Notes: a model not told the origin generated them from the letters alone. A stretch of DNA of 64,000 nucleotides from Rhizobacter sp. AJA081-3 (GCF_017795745.1 NZ_CP059067.1:2914001-2978000); one strand, 5' to 3'; shown: positions 53,181 to 62,660, counted from the stretch's first letter. Program-made: numbers and translations.

Positions 53181-53900
53181 TCAGCCCTTGAGCACCCCGA
53201 GCACGTCGGAGCGGAACTCGCGCTGGTAGAGGATGTAGACCACGCCGGCCGTCGCCAGCGCGAAAGCCAGTGGCGAGAAGAACCAGCCGATCGCCGCGAA
53301 GGCGAAGTAGTAGGCGCGCAGCCCGTCGTTGAAGGTCTCGGCGGCCATGCCGACCACGCGGCCGGCGCGTTCGGCAAACGTTTGGCGCATGGCCTCCCCC
53401 GCATCGCCCATGGCGGAGATGTCGTCACGTTCGGGCAGAGCGCCCACCAGCAGCGCGCCGAAGGTGTATTGCCGCAGCGACCAGGTGAAACGGAAGAAGG
53501 CATACACGAAGATGCCCAGCAGGAACACCACCTTCAGGTCGAACACCAGCACCGAGGTGCGGGCCGCGAACGGGATCTCGCGCACCAGCTCGCTGGCCTT
53601 TTCGGTGGTGCCCAGCACGGCGAGCAGGCCGCCGATGATCAGGATGGTGGTGGAGGCGAAGAACGACGGGCTGGTCGACAGGTTCTGGATGACGATGCCG
53701 TCGACCACGCGCACCTCACGGTAGGTCGACTGCAGCATCCACTGCCGGCGGATGTGGTTGGTGGTGTCCAGCAGCGAGGGCTGCATCGTGCTGCGCCGCT
53801 TGGCGAACACGGCGTAGCCGATCCAGCCGAGGAAGAACGCCGCGAGCGCTGCCCAGTCCGTCCAGGGCAGCAGCGCGAGAACCTTGATCGCCGTCTCCAT
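53181..53900 (-). CDS. DUF599 family membrane protein
   Basis: A 239-aa inner-membrane protein with about four helices, including WAALAAFFLGWIGYAVF, STTILIIGGLLAVLG and VLVFDLKVVFLLGIFVYAFF. The DUF599 signature region GRVVGMAAETFNDGLRAYYF follows. Function unknown. It is convergent with egtB (27 bp) and co-directional with the FMN reductase gene 27 bp upstream. Confidence 0.82.
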   Translation of the reverse strand: METAIKVLALLPWTDWAALAAFFLGWIGYAVFAKRRSTMQPSLLDTTNHIRRQWMLQSTYREVRVVDGIVIQNLSTSPSFFASTTILIIGGLLAVLGTTEKASELVREIPFAARTSVLVFDLKVVFLLGIFVYAFFRFTWSLRQYTFGALLVGALPERDDISAMGDAGEAMRQTFAERAGRVVGMAAETFNDGLRAYYFAFAAIGWFFSPLAFALATAGVVYILYQREFRSDVLGVLKG

Positions 53901-53927
53901 GGCGGCGACTGTAGCAAGGCCTCCGGA

Positions 53928-54524
53928 TCAGGAGGGATTCCTCAACGCGATGGCGACGCGCATCAGCGAGGTGACCACGGCGTCCAGCGATGCCTGTTGC
54001 TTCGGATCCTTCAGCACGCCGGTCTCGTCGAAGGCCTCGTGCGCCTTCGGCAGCGCGAACTGCTGCGGCACGGGCATCATCGCGATGGCCATCGAAAGGT
54101 ACTGGCGCGTGAAGTTCAGCGAGCGCAGCCCGCCGAGCAGCCCCGGCGAGGCGCTGAGCAGGCCCAGAGGCTTGCCCGCCGTGGCGGCCAGCCCTGCCGG
54201 CGCCATGCCTTCGGCCTGCAGCCGCGACAGCCAGTCGAAGCTGTTGACGAGCAATGGTGTCGGAAAGCCGTTGTACTCCGGCGTGGCCAGCAGCACGCCG
54301 TCGGCCGCCTGCAGCGCATCGCGAAGACGCCTGGCGCCCTCGGGCACGCCGGCACTCTTCTCGAGGTCGCCGTCGTACAGCGGCAGCGCGAGATCGCGCA
54401 GGTCGATCGTCTCGACCTGTGCGCCGCGCGACGCCGCTGCCTGCGCCGCGGCAGCAAGCAGCCGCCCGTTCAGCGAGCCCTTGCGGGCGCTGCCCGAGAT
54501 CGCCAGCAGGCTCAGCGTGACCAT
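53928..54524 (-). CDS. NAD(P)H-dependent FMN reductase
   Basis: A 198-aa flavodoxin-fold reductase of the FMN_red family (chromate/azo/quinone reductase group). The phosphate-binding loop is SGSARKGSLNGRLL near residue 9, and the flavin-ring loop LATPEYNGFPTPLLVNSFDW lies near 75. It reduces FMN or quinones with NAD(P)H. It sits 11 bp after the WrbA-like gene in a minus-strand run with pirin, suggesting a shared redox role. Confidence 0.85.
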   Translation of the reverse strand: MVTLSLLAISGSARKGSLNGRLLAAAAQAAASRGAQVETIDLRDLALPLYDGDLEKSAGVPEGARRLRDALQAADGVLLATPEYNGFPTPLLVNSFDWLSRLQAEGMAPAGLAATAGKPLGLLSASPGLLGGLRSLNFTRQYLSMAIAMMPVPQQFALPKAHEAFDETGVLKDPKQQASLDAVVTSLMRVAIALRNPS

Positions 54525-54535
54525 CACGTCGCCCT

Positions 54536-55090
54536 TCAGCGCGCGAACTTCGCGGCGGCTTCGGCCAGGCGCTGGCCGAAGGCCTTGGCGGTGGCGACGT
54601 CGCCCGGCACCATCTCGTCGACGGAGGCGTCGGAGGGCGTGGCGGTGATCAGGCCGGAATAGCCGCCGAGGTTGTTGATGTCGTCGCGCGTGTGCGCCTT
54701 GGCATTCTTCGGGTGCATGCCGGTGCCGACCCACACCATGCCGTGCTGCTGCGACAGGGTGAAGAAGTAGCTCAGCGTCGACAGCTTGTCGCCGTTGAGC
54801 GTCGCCGAGTTGGTGAAGCCGGCGGCCAGCTTGTCCTTCCAGGCCTGAGTGAACCAGGGCTTGGACGAAGCATCGGCGAACTTCTTAAACTGCCAGCTGG
54901 CAGCGCCCATGTAGGTCGGCGAGCCGAACACGATCATCGAGGCGGCCGCGAGTTGCTCCCAGCCGCCTTCGGGCAGGTTGCCTTCCGCGTCGATGGCCAG
55001 CAGCGATGCGCCGGCGGTGTAGGCCACCGCTTCGGCGATCTTCCGGGTATGGCCGTAGCCGCTGTGATAGACGATGACGATCTTGGACAT
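54536..55090 (-). CDS. Flavodoxin family protein, WrbA-like
   Basis: A 184-aa flavodoxin with the FMN loop IVYHSGYGHTRKIAEAVAY and FGSPTYMGAASWQFKKF, close to WrbA/NAD(P)H:quinone oxidoreductase and to small flavoproteins next to pirins. It lacks part of the WrbA insert, so the exact class is uncertain. ATG 55088-55090 begins the typical MSKIVIVYHS. It lies 44 bp after the pirin gene. Confidence 0.85.
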   Translation of the reverse strand: MSKIVIVYHSGYGHTRKIAEAVAYTAGASLLAIDAEGNLPEGGWEQLAAASMIVFGSPTYMGAASWQFKKFADASSKPWFTQAWKDKLAAGFTNSATLNGDKLSTLSYFFTLSQQHGMVWVGTGMHPKNAKAHTRDDINNLGGYSGLITATPSDASVDEMVPGDVATAKAFGQRLAEAAAKFAR

Positions 55091-55134
55091 GTTGTGAGCT
55101 TCAGGGTTGAGAGAGAAACGGTCAGCCGCGCGAC

Positions 55135-55857
55135 TCACGCGGCCAGGTCGAACACCAGCACCTCGGCGCCCTGGCCTTCGGCCAGTGCGAGCCTGGACTC
55201 CTGATACAGAAGCGCCGCGTCGCCGCCGCGCAGCGGTTGGCCGTTGACGGACACCGCGCCGCGGATCACGTGAACGTAGCTGCGCCGCGCCGGGTCGAGC
55301 GGCAGTTCGAGCGATTCCGCGCCATCGAGCAGGCCCGCGTACAACGCCGCGTCGGCGTGGATGCTCACCGAGCCGTCGCGCCCGTCGGGGCTGGCGACCA
55401 GGCGCAGCCGGCCGCGCTTGTCGGCGTCCTCGAAACGCTTCTGCTCGTAGCCCGGCGCGACGCCGAGCGCATCCGGCTCGATCCAGATCTGCAGGAAGTG
55501 CGTGGTCTCATTGGCCGCGTGGTTGAATTCGCTGTGGCGCACGCCGGTGCCGGCGCTCATTCGCTGCACGTCGCCCGGGCGGATCACGCCGGCGTGGGCG
55601 CCGCCCGCCTGGCCGTTGCCCATGCTGTCCTTGTGCGCGAGCTCGCCTTCGAGCACGTAGCTGATGATCTCCATGTCGCGGTGGCCGTGCGTGCCGAAGC
55701 CGGTACCCGGCGCGATGCGGTCTTCGTTGATCACGCGCAGGTTGCCCCAGCCCATGTGCTTGGGGTCGTGGTAGTCGGCGAACGAGAAGCTGTGGAAGCT
55801 CTTCAGCCAGCCGTGGTCGGCATAACCGCGGTCGCAGGACTTGCGCAGGGTGATCAT
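55135..55857 (-). CDS. Pirin family protein (possible quercetinase)
   Basis: A 240-aa bicupin. The metal-binding N-terminal cupin has GTGFGTHGHRDMEIISYVLEG, shown here as FGTHGHRDMEIISY, and GVRHSEFNHA, supplying three His and a Glu as in E. coli YhhW. Several pirins show quercetin dioxygenase activity or act as redox sensors. It heads a minus-strand run (pirin, flavodoxin, FMN reductase) and is divergent from a LysR regulator, which likely controls it. Confidence 0.9.
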   Translation of the reverse strand: MITLRKSCDRGYADHGWLKSFHSFSFADYHDPKHMGWGNLRVINEDRIAPGTGFGTHGHRDMEIISYVLEGELAHKDSMGNGQAGGAHAGVIRPGDVQRMSAGTGVRHSEFNHAANETTHFLQIWIEPDALGVAPGYEQKRFEDADKRGRLRLVASPDGRDGSVSIHADAALYAGLLDGAESLELPLDPARRSYVHVIRGAVSVNGQPLRGGDAALLYQESRLALAEGQGAEVLVFDLAA

Positions 55858-55935
55858 GTTGGTGCTCGGTGAATGGGTCGTGGTGGCGATGAGTCCAATG
55901 TAGGAGCCGCGCCTGCGTCGCACAGCGCTCCAGCC

Positions 55936-55952
55936 TTGAAGCTCGCGTTCAA
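55936..55952. promoter_or_regulatory. Candidate LysR-type operator
   Basis: TTGAA, seven bases, TTCAA: an inverted repeat in the 100-130 bp between the pirin and LysR genes. It lies about 80 bp from the pirin start and 35 bp from the preferred regulator start, a usual place for a LysR autoregulatory and activator site. TACATT on the minus strand, near 55897, could be the pirin -10 box. Confidence 0.55.
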
Positions 55953-55987
55953 ATAAGATGAACCCCTGTTCGCCACCGAACCTGCCC

Positions 55988-56971
55988 ATGCCCGACCGCC
56001 GCAACGTGCTGACCCCGGAAGCCCTCGCGATGATGGACACCATCGCGCGCACCGGCAGTTTTGCCGCGGCCGCCCGCGAGCTCGGCAAGGTGCCCTCGGC
56101 GCTGACCTACAACGTGCGCCAGCTCGAGGATGCGCTGGACGTGCTGCTGTTCGACCGCAGCTCGCGCCAGGCCCAGCTCACCGCCGCAGGCGAGGAACTG
56201 CTCACCGAAGGCCGCCGCCTGCTCATCGAAATGGATGCGGTGGCCAACCGCGTGCGAAGGGTGGCCACCGGCTGGGAGACGCAGCTGACCATCGCGGTCG
56301 ACGTGGTGATGTCGCAGGTCACCATCTTCGAGCTGTGCGAAGCCTTCTATGCGCGCTGCGCCGAGCAGAATGTCGAACACGGCACGCGGCTGCGCTTGCG
56401 CAGCGAGGTGCTGGCCGGCACCTGGGAGGCGCTGATCAGCGGCCAGGCCGATCTGGCCATTGGCGTGGGCACGCAGTCGCAGCCGCCGGCGGGCATCGAG
56501 TTCGCGCTGCTCGGCGAGATGGAGTTCGTCTTCGCCGTCGCACCGCACCACCCGCTGGCCGCGCACGAGGGCCCGATCAGCGACACCGAACTGCTGCGGC
56601 ACCGCGCGGTGGCGGTGGCCGATTCGGCGCTGCGCATGTCGCCGATCACGGTGAACATCCTGCCCGGCCAGGACGTGCTGACGGTGAGCAGCACGCAGGC
56701 CAAGATCGAGGCGCAGATCCGCTGCATGGGCTGCGGCTACATCCCCGAGCCGATGGCGCGCCCACATGTCGAGGCGGGCCGGCTGGTCGTCAAGGCCGTC
56801 GAGCGCACGCGGCAAGCCGCCGTGATGGGCTACGCCTGGCGTGCCGGCGTGGGCTCCAAGGGCAAGCGTGCGCCACTGGGCCTGGCGCTGCAGTGGTGGT
56901 TGAACCAGCTCGAGAGCCCGGCCACGCGGCGCGCGCTGCTGGAGCGGCACACCGGCCCCTGGGGCGGATGA
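55988..56971 (+). CDS. LysR family transcriptional regulator
   Basis: A 327-aa regulator. The N-terminal winged helix-turn-helix reads [20 protein letters not shown] and [20 protein letters not shown], and the substrate-binding domain follows from about residue 95. Its ligand cannot be inferred. ATG 55958 would add ten residues but leaves only 5 bp to the palindrome at 55936-55952, so 55988 is preferred. It probably regulates the divergent pirin-flavodoxin-reductase genes. The stop overlaps gluQRS by 4 nt. Confidence 0.9.
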   Translation: MPDRRNVLTPEALAMMDTIARTGSFAAAARELGKVPSALTYNVRQLEDALDVLLFDRSSRQAQLTAAGEELLTEGRRLLIEMDAVANRVRRVATGWETQLTIAVDVVMSQVTIFELCEAFYARCAEQNVEHGTRLRLRSEVLAGTWEALISGQADLAIGVGTQSQPPAGIEFALLGEMEFVFAVAPHHPLAAHEGPISDTELLRHRAVAVADSALRMSPITVNILPGQDVLTVSSTQAKIEAQIRCMGCGYIPEPMARPHVEAGRLVVKAVERTRQAAVMGYAWRAGVGSKGKRAPLGLALQWWLNQLESPATRRALLERHTGPWGG

Positions 56972-57861
56972 ACGCTGCGAGCTACGTGGGGCGTTTCGCG
57001 CCCTCGCCCACCGGGCCGCTGCACGCGGGCTCGCTGGTGGCCGCGCTGGCCTCGTGGCTCGACGCCCGTGCGCACGGCGGGCGCTGGCTGCTGCGCATCG
57101 AGGACGTCGACACGCCGCGCTGCGTGCCCGGCGCAGATACGCTGATCATCGCGCAGCTCGCAGCCTGTGGGCTGCATGCCGACGAGCCGCCCCTGTGGCA
57201 GTCGACACGCGGCGCGGCCTATCAGAACGCACTCGATCGCCTGCTCGCCGCAGGCTGGGCCTACCCCTGCAGTTGCACGCGGCGCGACATCGACCAGGCG
57301 CTGCGAGCGCGTGGCACGCCGAAGACGCGCGGCGCCGAGCTGGTCTACCCCGGCACCTGCCGCGACGGCCTGCACGGCCGCACGGCCCGCGCCGTGCGAA
57401 TGCGAACTTCGCTCAGTGCGCCCGAAGAGGAATGCGAGATCGAATGGCATGACCGGCGCCTGGGCACGCAGCGCCAGCGCCTGAGCGACGCCGTCGGCGA
57501 CTTCGTGCTCAAACGCGCCGACGGCCTGTGGGCCTACCAGCTCGCCGTGGTGGTGGACGACGCGGCCCAGGGCATCACCCATGTCGTGCGCGGCGAAGAC
57601 CTGGCCGACAACACGCCGAGGCAGATCCTGCTGCAGCGTGCGCTGGGCCTGCCCACGCCGAGCTACCTGCACACGCCGCTGGTGCTTGGCGCCGACGGCG
57701 AGAAGCTGTCGAAGCAGAACGGCGCCACCGCACTGGACCTGCGCGACCCGGTGTCTGCGTTGCAGGACGCCGCGCGTGTGCTCGGCCTGGCCGTGGCGGC
57801 CGTTGATCTGAACGGCTTCCTGGCCGAGGCCGTGCACGCATGGCAGTGCACCCTGGCATGA
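56968..57861 (+). CDS. gluQRS: Glutamyl-Q tRNA(Asp) synthetase
   Basis: A 297-aa truncated glutamyl-tRNA synthetase that glutamylates queuosine at position 34 of tRNA(Asp). It has [20 protein letters not shown] (HIGH-like), the zinc ligands CSC in YPCSCTRRD and a later [28 protein letters not shown] and [10 protein letters not shown] (KMSKS-like). No anticodon-binding domain is present, as expected. It is translationally coupled to the LysR gene. With queG at the window's left end it belongs to the queuosine pathway. Confidence 0.94.
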   Translation: MNAASYVGRFAPSPTGPLHAGSLVAALASWLDARAHGGRWLLRIEDVDTPRCVPGADTLIIAQLAACGLHADEPPLWQSTRGAAYQNALDRLLAAGWAYPCSCTRRDIDQALRARGTPKTRGAELVYPGTCRDGLHGRTARAVRMRTSLSAPEEECEIEWHDRRLGTQRQRLSDAVGDFVLKRADGLWAYQLAVVVDDAAQGITHVVRGEDLADNTPRQILLQRALGLPTPSYLHTPLVLGADGEKLSKQNGATALDLRDPVSALQDAARVLGLAVAAVDLNGFLAEAVHAWQCTLA

Positions 57862-57898
57862 TGGCGGCCCCTGCGTTACCACTCCGCGAAAGTTCGCC

Positions 57899-58246
57899 AT
57901 GATCACGACCGATTCCGGCCTCCAGTACGAAGACACCAAAGCGGGCGAAGGCGCCGAAGCGCGTGCCGGCCAGCACGTCACCGTGCACTACACCGGCTGG
58001 CTCTACAACGGCGGCGTCAAGGGCGCCAAGTTCGACAGCAGCAAGGACCGCAACGACCCCTTCCAGTTCGGCCTCGGCCAGGGCATGGTCATCCGCGGCT
58101 GGGACGAAGGCGTGCAGGGCATGAAGGTCGGCGGCACGCGGCTGCTCGTGATTCCGCCGCAGCTGGGCTACGGCGCGCGCGGCGCGGGCGGCGTGATCCC
58201 GCCGAACGCCACGCTGATGTTCGAAGTCGAACTGCTCGGCGTCTAG
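57899..58246 (+). CDS. FKBP-type peptidyl-prolyl isomerase
   Basis: A 115-aa single-domain FKBP without signal peptide. It has VTVHYTGWLYNGG, KFDSSKDRNDPFQFGLG, VIRGWDEGVQGMKVGG and GYGARGAGGVIPPNATLMFE, so the isomerase pocket residues are complete. It is cytoplasmic and likely assists protein folding. The 37 bp before it contain no clear promoter; read-through from gluQRS is possible. Confidence 0.93.
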   Translation: MITTDSGLQYEDTKAGEGAEARAGQHVTVHYTGWLYNGGVKGAKFDSSKDRNDPFQFGLGQGMVIRGWDEGVQGMKVGGTRLLVIPPQLGYGARGAGGVIPPNATLMFEVELLGV

Positions 58247-58258
58247 TTCGCCCTGCGC

Positions 58259-59173
58259 ATGACCGTCCGCTACGACATCGTCCACACGACGGTCTACCGC
58301 TATCGCGAGCCGGTGAAGTTCGGCGAGCACCGGGTGATCTTCAGGCCGCGCGACAGCCACGACCTGCGCGTGCTCGCCACCGACCTGGAGGTCAGCCCGG
58401 AAGCGACGATCCGGCTGATCCAGGATCCGCACTCCAACTCCATCGCCATCGTGCAGCCGCTGGAGCCGGCGGAGGAACTGCGCATCGTCTGCAGCTTCAC
58501 CATCGAACACGCGCACAGCCACAACCTCGAGCTGCCGCTGGCGCCGGGCGCGGAGTTCTTCCCCTTCGCGTACAGCGTCGAGGAGCGCTTCGACCTCGAA
58601 CACTACCTGCGCCCGCACCATGACGATCCTCTGGGCCGGCTGACGGCCTGGGCACGGCAGTTCATCCGCACCGACGGCCCGACCGGCACACGCGACCTGC
58701 TGGTGCAGATGAACCAGCACATCCGCGAGAACTTCGAGTACGTGGCGCGCGACGAGGAGGGCACGCAGACACCGCTGCAGACGCTCGACCTGGGCAGCGG
58801 CAGCTGCCGCGACTTCGCGCTGCTGATGATGGAAGCGGCGCGACGCCTGGGCGTGGCCACACGCTTCGTCTCCGGTTACCTCTACGACCCGGCGCTGGAC
58901 CTTCCCGCCGGAGCGAGCGCCGACGCTGCCGCCGCCGCGCCCACGGTCGGTGCTGGCAGCACGCACGCCTGGCTGCAGGCCTACCTGCCCGGCGCGGGCT
59001 GGGTGCCCTTCGACCCGACCAACAACCTGCTCGGCGGCAACACGCTGATCCGCGTCGGCGTGGCACGCGACCCGAGCCAGGCTGCGCCGATCTCGGGCTC
59101 CTGGTTCGGCGCCGCCGATGCCTACCTCGGCCTGGAAGCGACCGTGCAGGTGCACCGGCTCGACGAGGATTGA
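58259..59173 (+). CDS. Transglutaminase-like cysteine protease family protein
   Basis: A 304-aa protein with the bacterial transglutaminase N-terminal domain (YDIVHTTVYRYREPVKFGEH) and a transglutaminase-core domain. The catalytic Cys is in GSGSCRDFALLMMEAAR near residue 180, His in THAWLQAYLPG and Asp in PFDPTNN. Relatives often sit near alpha-E and ATP-grasp domain genes, which are not present here. The substrate is unknown. It starts 12 bp after the FKBP gene and ends at a bidirectional terminator. Confidence 0.88.
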   Translation: MTVRYDIVHTTVYRYREPVKFGEHRVIFRPRDSHDLRVLATDLEVSPEATIRLIQDPHSNSIAIVQPLEPAEELRIVCSFTIEHAHSHNLELPLAPGAEFFPFAYSVEERFDLEHYLRPHHDDPLGRLTAWARQFIRTDGPTGTRDLLVQMNQHIRENFEYVARDEEGTQTPLQTLDLGSGSCRDFALLMMEAARRLGVATRFVSGYLYDPALDLPAGASADAAAAAPTVGAGSTHAWLQAYLPGAGWVPFDPTNNLLGGNTLIRVGVARDPSQAAPISGSWFGAADAYLGLEATVQVHRLDED

Positions 59174-59201
59174 GCGCGTCGCCGGATTCGGCGATGCCAA
59201 G

Positions 59202-59233
59202 AAAAAGAGCCCGCTACTGCGGGCCCTTTTTGT
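59202..59233. terminator. Bidirectional rho-independent terminator
   Basis: AAAAAGAGCCCGC, a TACT loop and GCGGGCCCTTTTTG form a stem with an A-run on one side and a T-run on the other. It ends both the transglutaminase-like gene (plus) and the helicase gene (minus). Confidence 0.88.
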
Positions 59234-59246
59234 TCAGCGTGTCGCT

Positions 59247-60683
59247 TCAGCGCTCGAAGCGGCTCGGGCGGCCACCGACCGGATGCGGCTTGAAGCCCGA
59301 CTTGCGCGGGCCGGCCGAATCGTGCGGGCGGCGATCACCCGCCGGGCGGTCGAACGGATTGCGCGGCGCATCGCCCTGCGCGGCACGCGCGGCGAACGGC
59401 TTGTTGCCGAACGAGGGCTTCGGGCCGAAGGGCTTGGCGCCGAACGGCTTGCCGCCGAAACGACCGCGCTCGGGAGACGGGCCGCCGGCCGGGCGTCCGG
59501 GGAACATGCGCGGCTCAGGGCTTTTCGGCTCGAGGCCGGGCACGGTGGCCACGGCGATGTTCTGCGTCGTGAAGTGCTGGATGCGGCGGATCATGCCGGC
59601 GTCCATGCGCTCGGCCAGCGTCACCGCCAGGCCGTTGCGCCCGGCGCGGCCGGTGCGGCCGATGCGGTGCACGTAATCTTCGGCCTTCATCGGCAGGCCG
59701 TAGTTGATGACGTGGCTGATGGTCGGCACGTCGATGCCGCGCGCGGCCACGTCGGTGGCCACCAGCACGCGCAGGTGCTTGCTGCGCAGGCCCTGCAGCA
59801 CGCGGTTGCGGCGGCCTTGCGGCATGCCGCCGTGCAGCGAGGCCACGGCGTGGCCGAGTTCGGCCAGGCGGTCGGCCAGCCAGTCGGCGTCACGCTGCGT
59901 GCTCGTGAACACGATCGCCTGCTCGAGGCTGCTCTCGGTCAGGATGTGATCCAGCAGGGCGTTCTTGTGGTGCGAGTTGTCGGCCCAGTGCAGGCGCTGC
60001 TCGATGTTGGCGTGCGTGTCGGTGTGCGAGGCGACGTCGATGCGCTGCGGCTCACGCAGCAGGTTGCGCGCGAGGTTGCCCACGTTGCCGGCGAAGGTGG
60101 CGCTGTACATCACCGTCTGGCGCTCCTTCGGCACCTGGTCGGCGATGGTGTTGATGTCGTCGATGAAGCCCATGTCGAGCATGCGGTCGGCTTCGTCGAG
60201 CACCAGCACCTCGACGTTGCTGAGCACGGCCTTGCCGGTGTTCAGGTGGTCGAGCAGGCGGCCGGGCGTGGAGATCAGGATGTCCAGCGGGCCGCGCAGC
60301 GCCTTGATCTGCGCCGGATAGGGCACGCCGCCCACGACGGTAGCCACGCGAAGGCCCGGCACATGGCGGCCGTAGGTGTCGGCCGCCTTGGCGACCTGCA
60401 TCGCGAGCTCGCGCGTCGGCGTGAGCACGAGGATGCGCGGGCCGTAGACGATGCCCTTCTCGCGCCGCTTGGTGTTGTCGCCACGGGCAGCGAGGATGCG
60501 CTGCAGGGCGGGCAGGATGAACGAGGCGGTCTTGCCGCTGCCGGTGCTGGCCGAGACCATCAGGTCGCGACCTTCCAGCGCCGGCGGGATCGCCTGCGTC
60601 TGGACTTCGGTGGCGGTGTCGTAGCCCGAATCGGCCACGGCTTTGGTGAGGGCTTCGTGCAGGCCCAGGGTATCGAAACTCAT
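59247..60683 (-). CDS. DEAD-box ATP-dependent RNA helicase (RhlE-like)
   Basis: A 478-aa helicase. Domain 1 has ATEVQTQAIPPAL (Q motif), ASTGSGKTASF (I), PTRELAMQV (Ia), VLDEADRMLDMGF (II) and YSATF (III). Domain 2 has VFTSTQRDAD, VATDVAARGIDVP and HRIGRTGRAGR (VI). The C-terminal 90 residues are basic, low-complexity repeats such as GKPFGAKPFGPKPSFGNKPF, an RNA-binding tail. Such helicases act in ribosome assembly and RNA turnover, often in the cold. A long leader lies upstream. Confidence 0.93.
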   Translation of the reverse strand: MSFDTLGLHEALTKAVADSGYDTATEVQTQAIPPALEGRDLMVSASTGSGKTASFILPALQRILAARGDNTKRREKGIVYGPRILVLTPTRELAMQVAKAADTYGRHVPGLRVATVVGGVPYPAQIKALRGPLDILISTPGRLLDHLNTGKAVLSNVEVLVLDEADRMLDMGFIDDINTIADQVPKERQTVMYSATFAGNVGNLARNLLREPQRIDVASHTDTHANIEQRLHWADNSHHKNALLDHILTESSLEQAIVFTSTQRDADWLADRLAELGHAVASLHGGMPQGRRNRVLQGLRSKHLRVLVATDVAARGIDVPTISHVINYGLPMKAEDYVHRIGRTGRAGRNGLAVTLAERMDAGMIRRIQHFTTQNIAVATVPGLEPKSPEPRMFPGRPAGGPSPERGRFGGKPFGAKPFGPKPSFGNKPFAARAAQGDAPRNPFDRPAGDRRPHDSAGPRKSGFKPHPVGGRPSRFER

Positions 60684-61027
60684 CTTTCTCTTTCGCAATT
60701 CGGCGACGAAATACGCCGCCGGGCCGTCCATACGGGACGACCGGAACAGGTCGCGGGGAACGTTCGAGGGAACAGTCGAAGCGACGGCATCGCCGCCAAC
60801 CGTTGCCCCAGCCTGAACGGCGAGAGAGTTTCGTGAATCGGCCGGCGCAGGGTGCGCGGCGTTTCCGAGACGAGGTCGTAGGAGATGAACGATTGCACCC
60901 GGATCGTTCCGAGTGCAGCCGCGCATTGTAGCCGGTTTGGCACTTCGATGCTGCGGCGCACCACGCGGCCGATTCCACATGACCTTGATCAAGAGCATCG
61001 CAGGGTGGCGCAGGCACACTGCCGCCC
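60684..61027. other. 344-bp divergent region between helicase and DUF2189 genes
   Basis: No gene is convincing here. It should carry promoters for both directions and a long leader for the helicase. An imperfect stem-loop at 60894-60917 (TGCAC, bulge, CGGA, TCGT loop, TCCG, bulge, GTGCA) is the clearest structure. An open frame on the minus strand through the leader has no recognisable domain. Confidence 0.5.
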
Positions 61028-61816
61028 ATGCGCGAAAGCCCCGCCCTGGTCGAATCCCGCCGCTTCGGCACGCGCACCGTGCCCGCGCTGCGGCCGCTGG
61101 GCTGGCTGGCCGCAGGCTGGCACGACTTCATGCGCTGCCCGCTGCCCGGCCTGCTGCATGGCCTGCTGCTGGCCGTGTTCGGTGCGGCGCTGTTCTGGGC
61201 GGCGCGCAGCCAGTTCTGGCTGCTGTCCGGCGCGTTCTCCGGCTTCCTGCTCGTCGCGCCGATCCTGGCCACTGGCCTGTACGCGGTCAGCCGCGCCCTG
61301 CAGCGCAGCGGCCGCGCCGACCTGGCGGTCGCGCTGCGCGCCTGGCGCCCGCGCGACGGGCGCCTGGTGGTATTCGGCGTGCTGCTCGCCTTCGCCGGCA
61401 CCGGCTGGGTGATGACCTCGGCCTCGCTGATCACCAGCCTCGCGCCGACGCCTGTGCGCAACCCGCAGGACTTCGTGCGCGTGGTGCTGCTGGCCGATCA
61501 GGGCTATCTGTTCGAGATCTGGCTGGCGCTGGGCGGTCTGCTCGCCGCGCCGGTGTTCGCCTCCAGCGTGGTCGCCATCCCTTTGCTGCTGGACCGCGAG
61601 GTCGGCGTGCTCGCCGCGGTGTTCACCAGCTGGCGCGTGGTGATGGACAACCCGCTGCCGATGGCACTGTGGGCCGGGCTGATCATGGCGCTGACGCTGC
61701 TGGGCATGGCCACGCTGATGCTCGGGCTGGTGGTCGTGGTGCCTTGGATCGCGCACGCCAGCTGGCACGCCTACCGCGACCTGGTCGACACCTCCGGCCT
61801 GGCCGAGCGGCCCTGA
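61028..61816 (+). CDS. DUF2189 family membrane protein
   Basis: A 262-aa inner-membrane protein with about six helices, including LLHGLLLAVFGAALFWAA, WLLSGAFSGFLLVAPILATG and LIMALTLLGMATLMLGLVVV. The cytosolic N-terminus (LGWLAAGWHDF) and SRALQRSGRADL fit DUF2189, sometimes called a putative cytochrome c oxidase-associated membrane protein. Function is unknown. DUF2788 follows after 14 bp. Confidence 0.83.
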   Translation: MRESPALVESRRFGTRTVPALRPLGWLAAGWHDFMRCPLPGLLHGLLLAVFGAALFWAARSQFWLLSGAFSGFLLVAPILATGLYAVSRALQRSGRADLAVALRAWRPRDGRLVVFGVLLAFAGTGWVMTSASLITSLAPTPVRNPQDFVRVVLLADQGYLFEIWLALGGLLAAPVFASSVVAIPLLLDREVGVLAAVFTSWRVVMDNPLPMALWAGLIMALTLLGMATLMLGLVVVVPWIAHASWHAYRDLVDTSGLAERP

Positions 61817-61830
61817 GACCGGGACACGGC

Positions 61831-62049
61831 ATGTTCGGCTACACCGAGGAGCAGATCGCCTGGTTCGGGCTGACCTTCGGGGTCAGCGCGTTCATGATCT
61901 ACATGGTGTTCATCATCCTGCAGCTCGCGCGCGAATCGAAGGCCGGCAAGTTCGGCACCTTCGTGCTCCTGCTGGGCCTGGGCGTGGGGCTGGTCGGCTT
62001 CGCGGCCAAGGGGCTGATCAAGTTCTTCATGTCCGGCATCGTCGAATGA
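61831..62049 (+). CDS. DUF2788 small membrane protein
   Basis: A 72-aa protein with two helices (WFGLTFGVSAFMIYMVFII and FGTFVLLLGLGVGLVGFAAK) and a short charged loop between. This is the full length of DUF2788 proteins. Function is unknown. It overlaps the YitT gene by 4 nt. Confidence 0.82.
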   Translation: MFGYTEEQIAWFGLTFGVSAFMIYMVFIILQLARESKAGKFGTFVLLLGLGVGLVGFAAKGLIKFFMSGIVE

Positions 62050-62660
62050 GCAGCATCGGGGACGGCGCTCTGCGCCACGCCTGGTACGACGATGCGCTGG
62101 CCTTCGTCACCGGCACGCTGTTCATCGCCTTCGGCGTGGCGATGTTCAGCCACGCGGGCTTGCTCACTGGGGGCACGGCAGGAATCGCGTTCCTGGCGCA
62201 CTACGCCACCGGCTTCGGCTTCGGCCCGCTGTTCTTCGTCATCAATCTGCCCTTCTACCTGCTGGCCTGGCGGGCGATGGGGCGCAGCTTCACGCTGAAG
62301 ACCTTCGCCGCGGTGACGCTGCTGTCGGCGCTCACGACGGCGGTGCCGCGCTGGGCGGGGTTCGCGGTGCTCGACCCCTGGTTCGCCGCCATCGCCGGCG
62401 GGCTGCTGATGGGTGCGGGCTTCCTGGTGCTGTTCCGCCACCACGCCAGCCTGGGCGGCCTGAACATCCTCGTGCTGGTGCTGCAGAAGCGCTTCGGCTG
62501 GCGCGCCGGCTGGGTGCAGATGGGCATCGACGGCGCCATCCTCGTCGCTTCGTTGGCGATGGTGGAGCCGCAGCGCATCCTGATGTCCATCGCCGGCGCG
62601 CTGGCTCTGAACCTCACGCTGGCACTGAACCACCGGCCGGGGCGCTACGTCGCGTTCTGA
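62046..62660 (+). CDS. YitT family membrane protein
   Basis: A 204-aa membrane protein with about five helices. It has SHAGLLTGGTAGIAFLAHYA, a typical YitT block, followed by LPFYLLAWRAMGRSFTLKTF and GFLVLFRHHASLGGLNILVL. YitT proteins are uncharacterised, probably transporters. It forms an apparent operon with DUF2189 and DUF2788. Confidence 0.87.
   Translation: MSSIGDGALRHAWYDDALAFVTGTLFIAFGVAMFSHAGLLTGGTAGIAFLAHYATGFGFGPLFFVINLPFYLLAWRAMGRSFTLKTFAAVTLLSALTTAVPRWAGFAVLDPWFAAIAGGLLMGAGFLVLFRHHASLGGLNILVLVLQKRFGWRAGWVQMGIDGAILVASLAMVEPQRILMSIAGALALNLTLALNHRPGRYVAF

Noticed and set aside
60680-60964. A 94-codon open frame in the helicase leader
   Set aside because: It overlaps the helicase start, has no domain and no ribosome site; it is better seen as untranslated leader.
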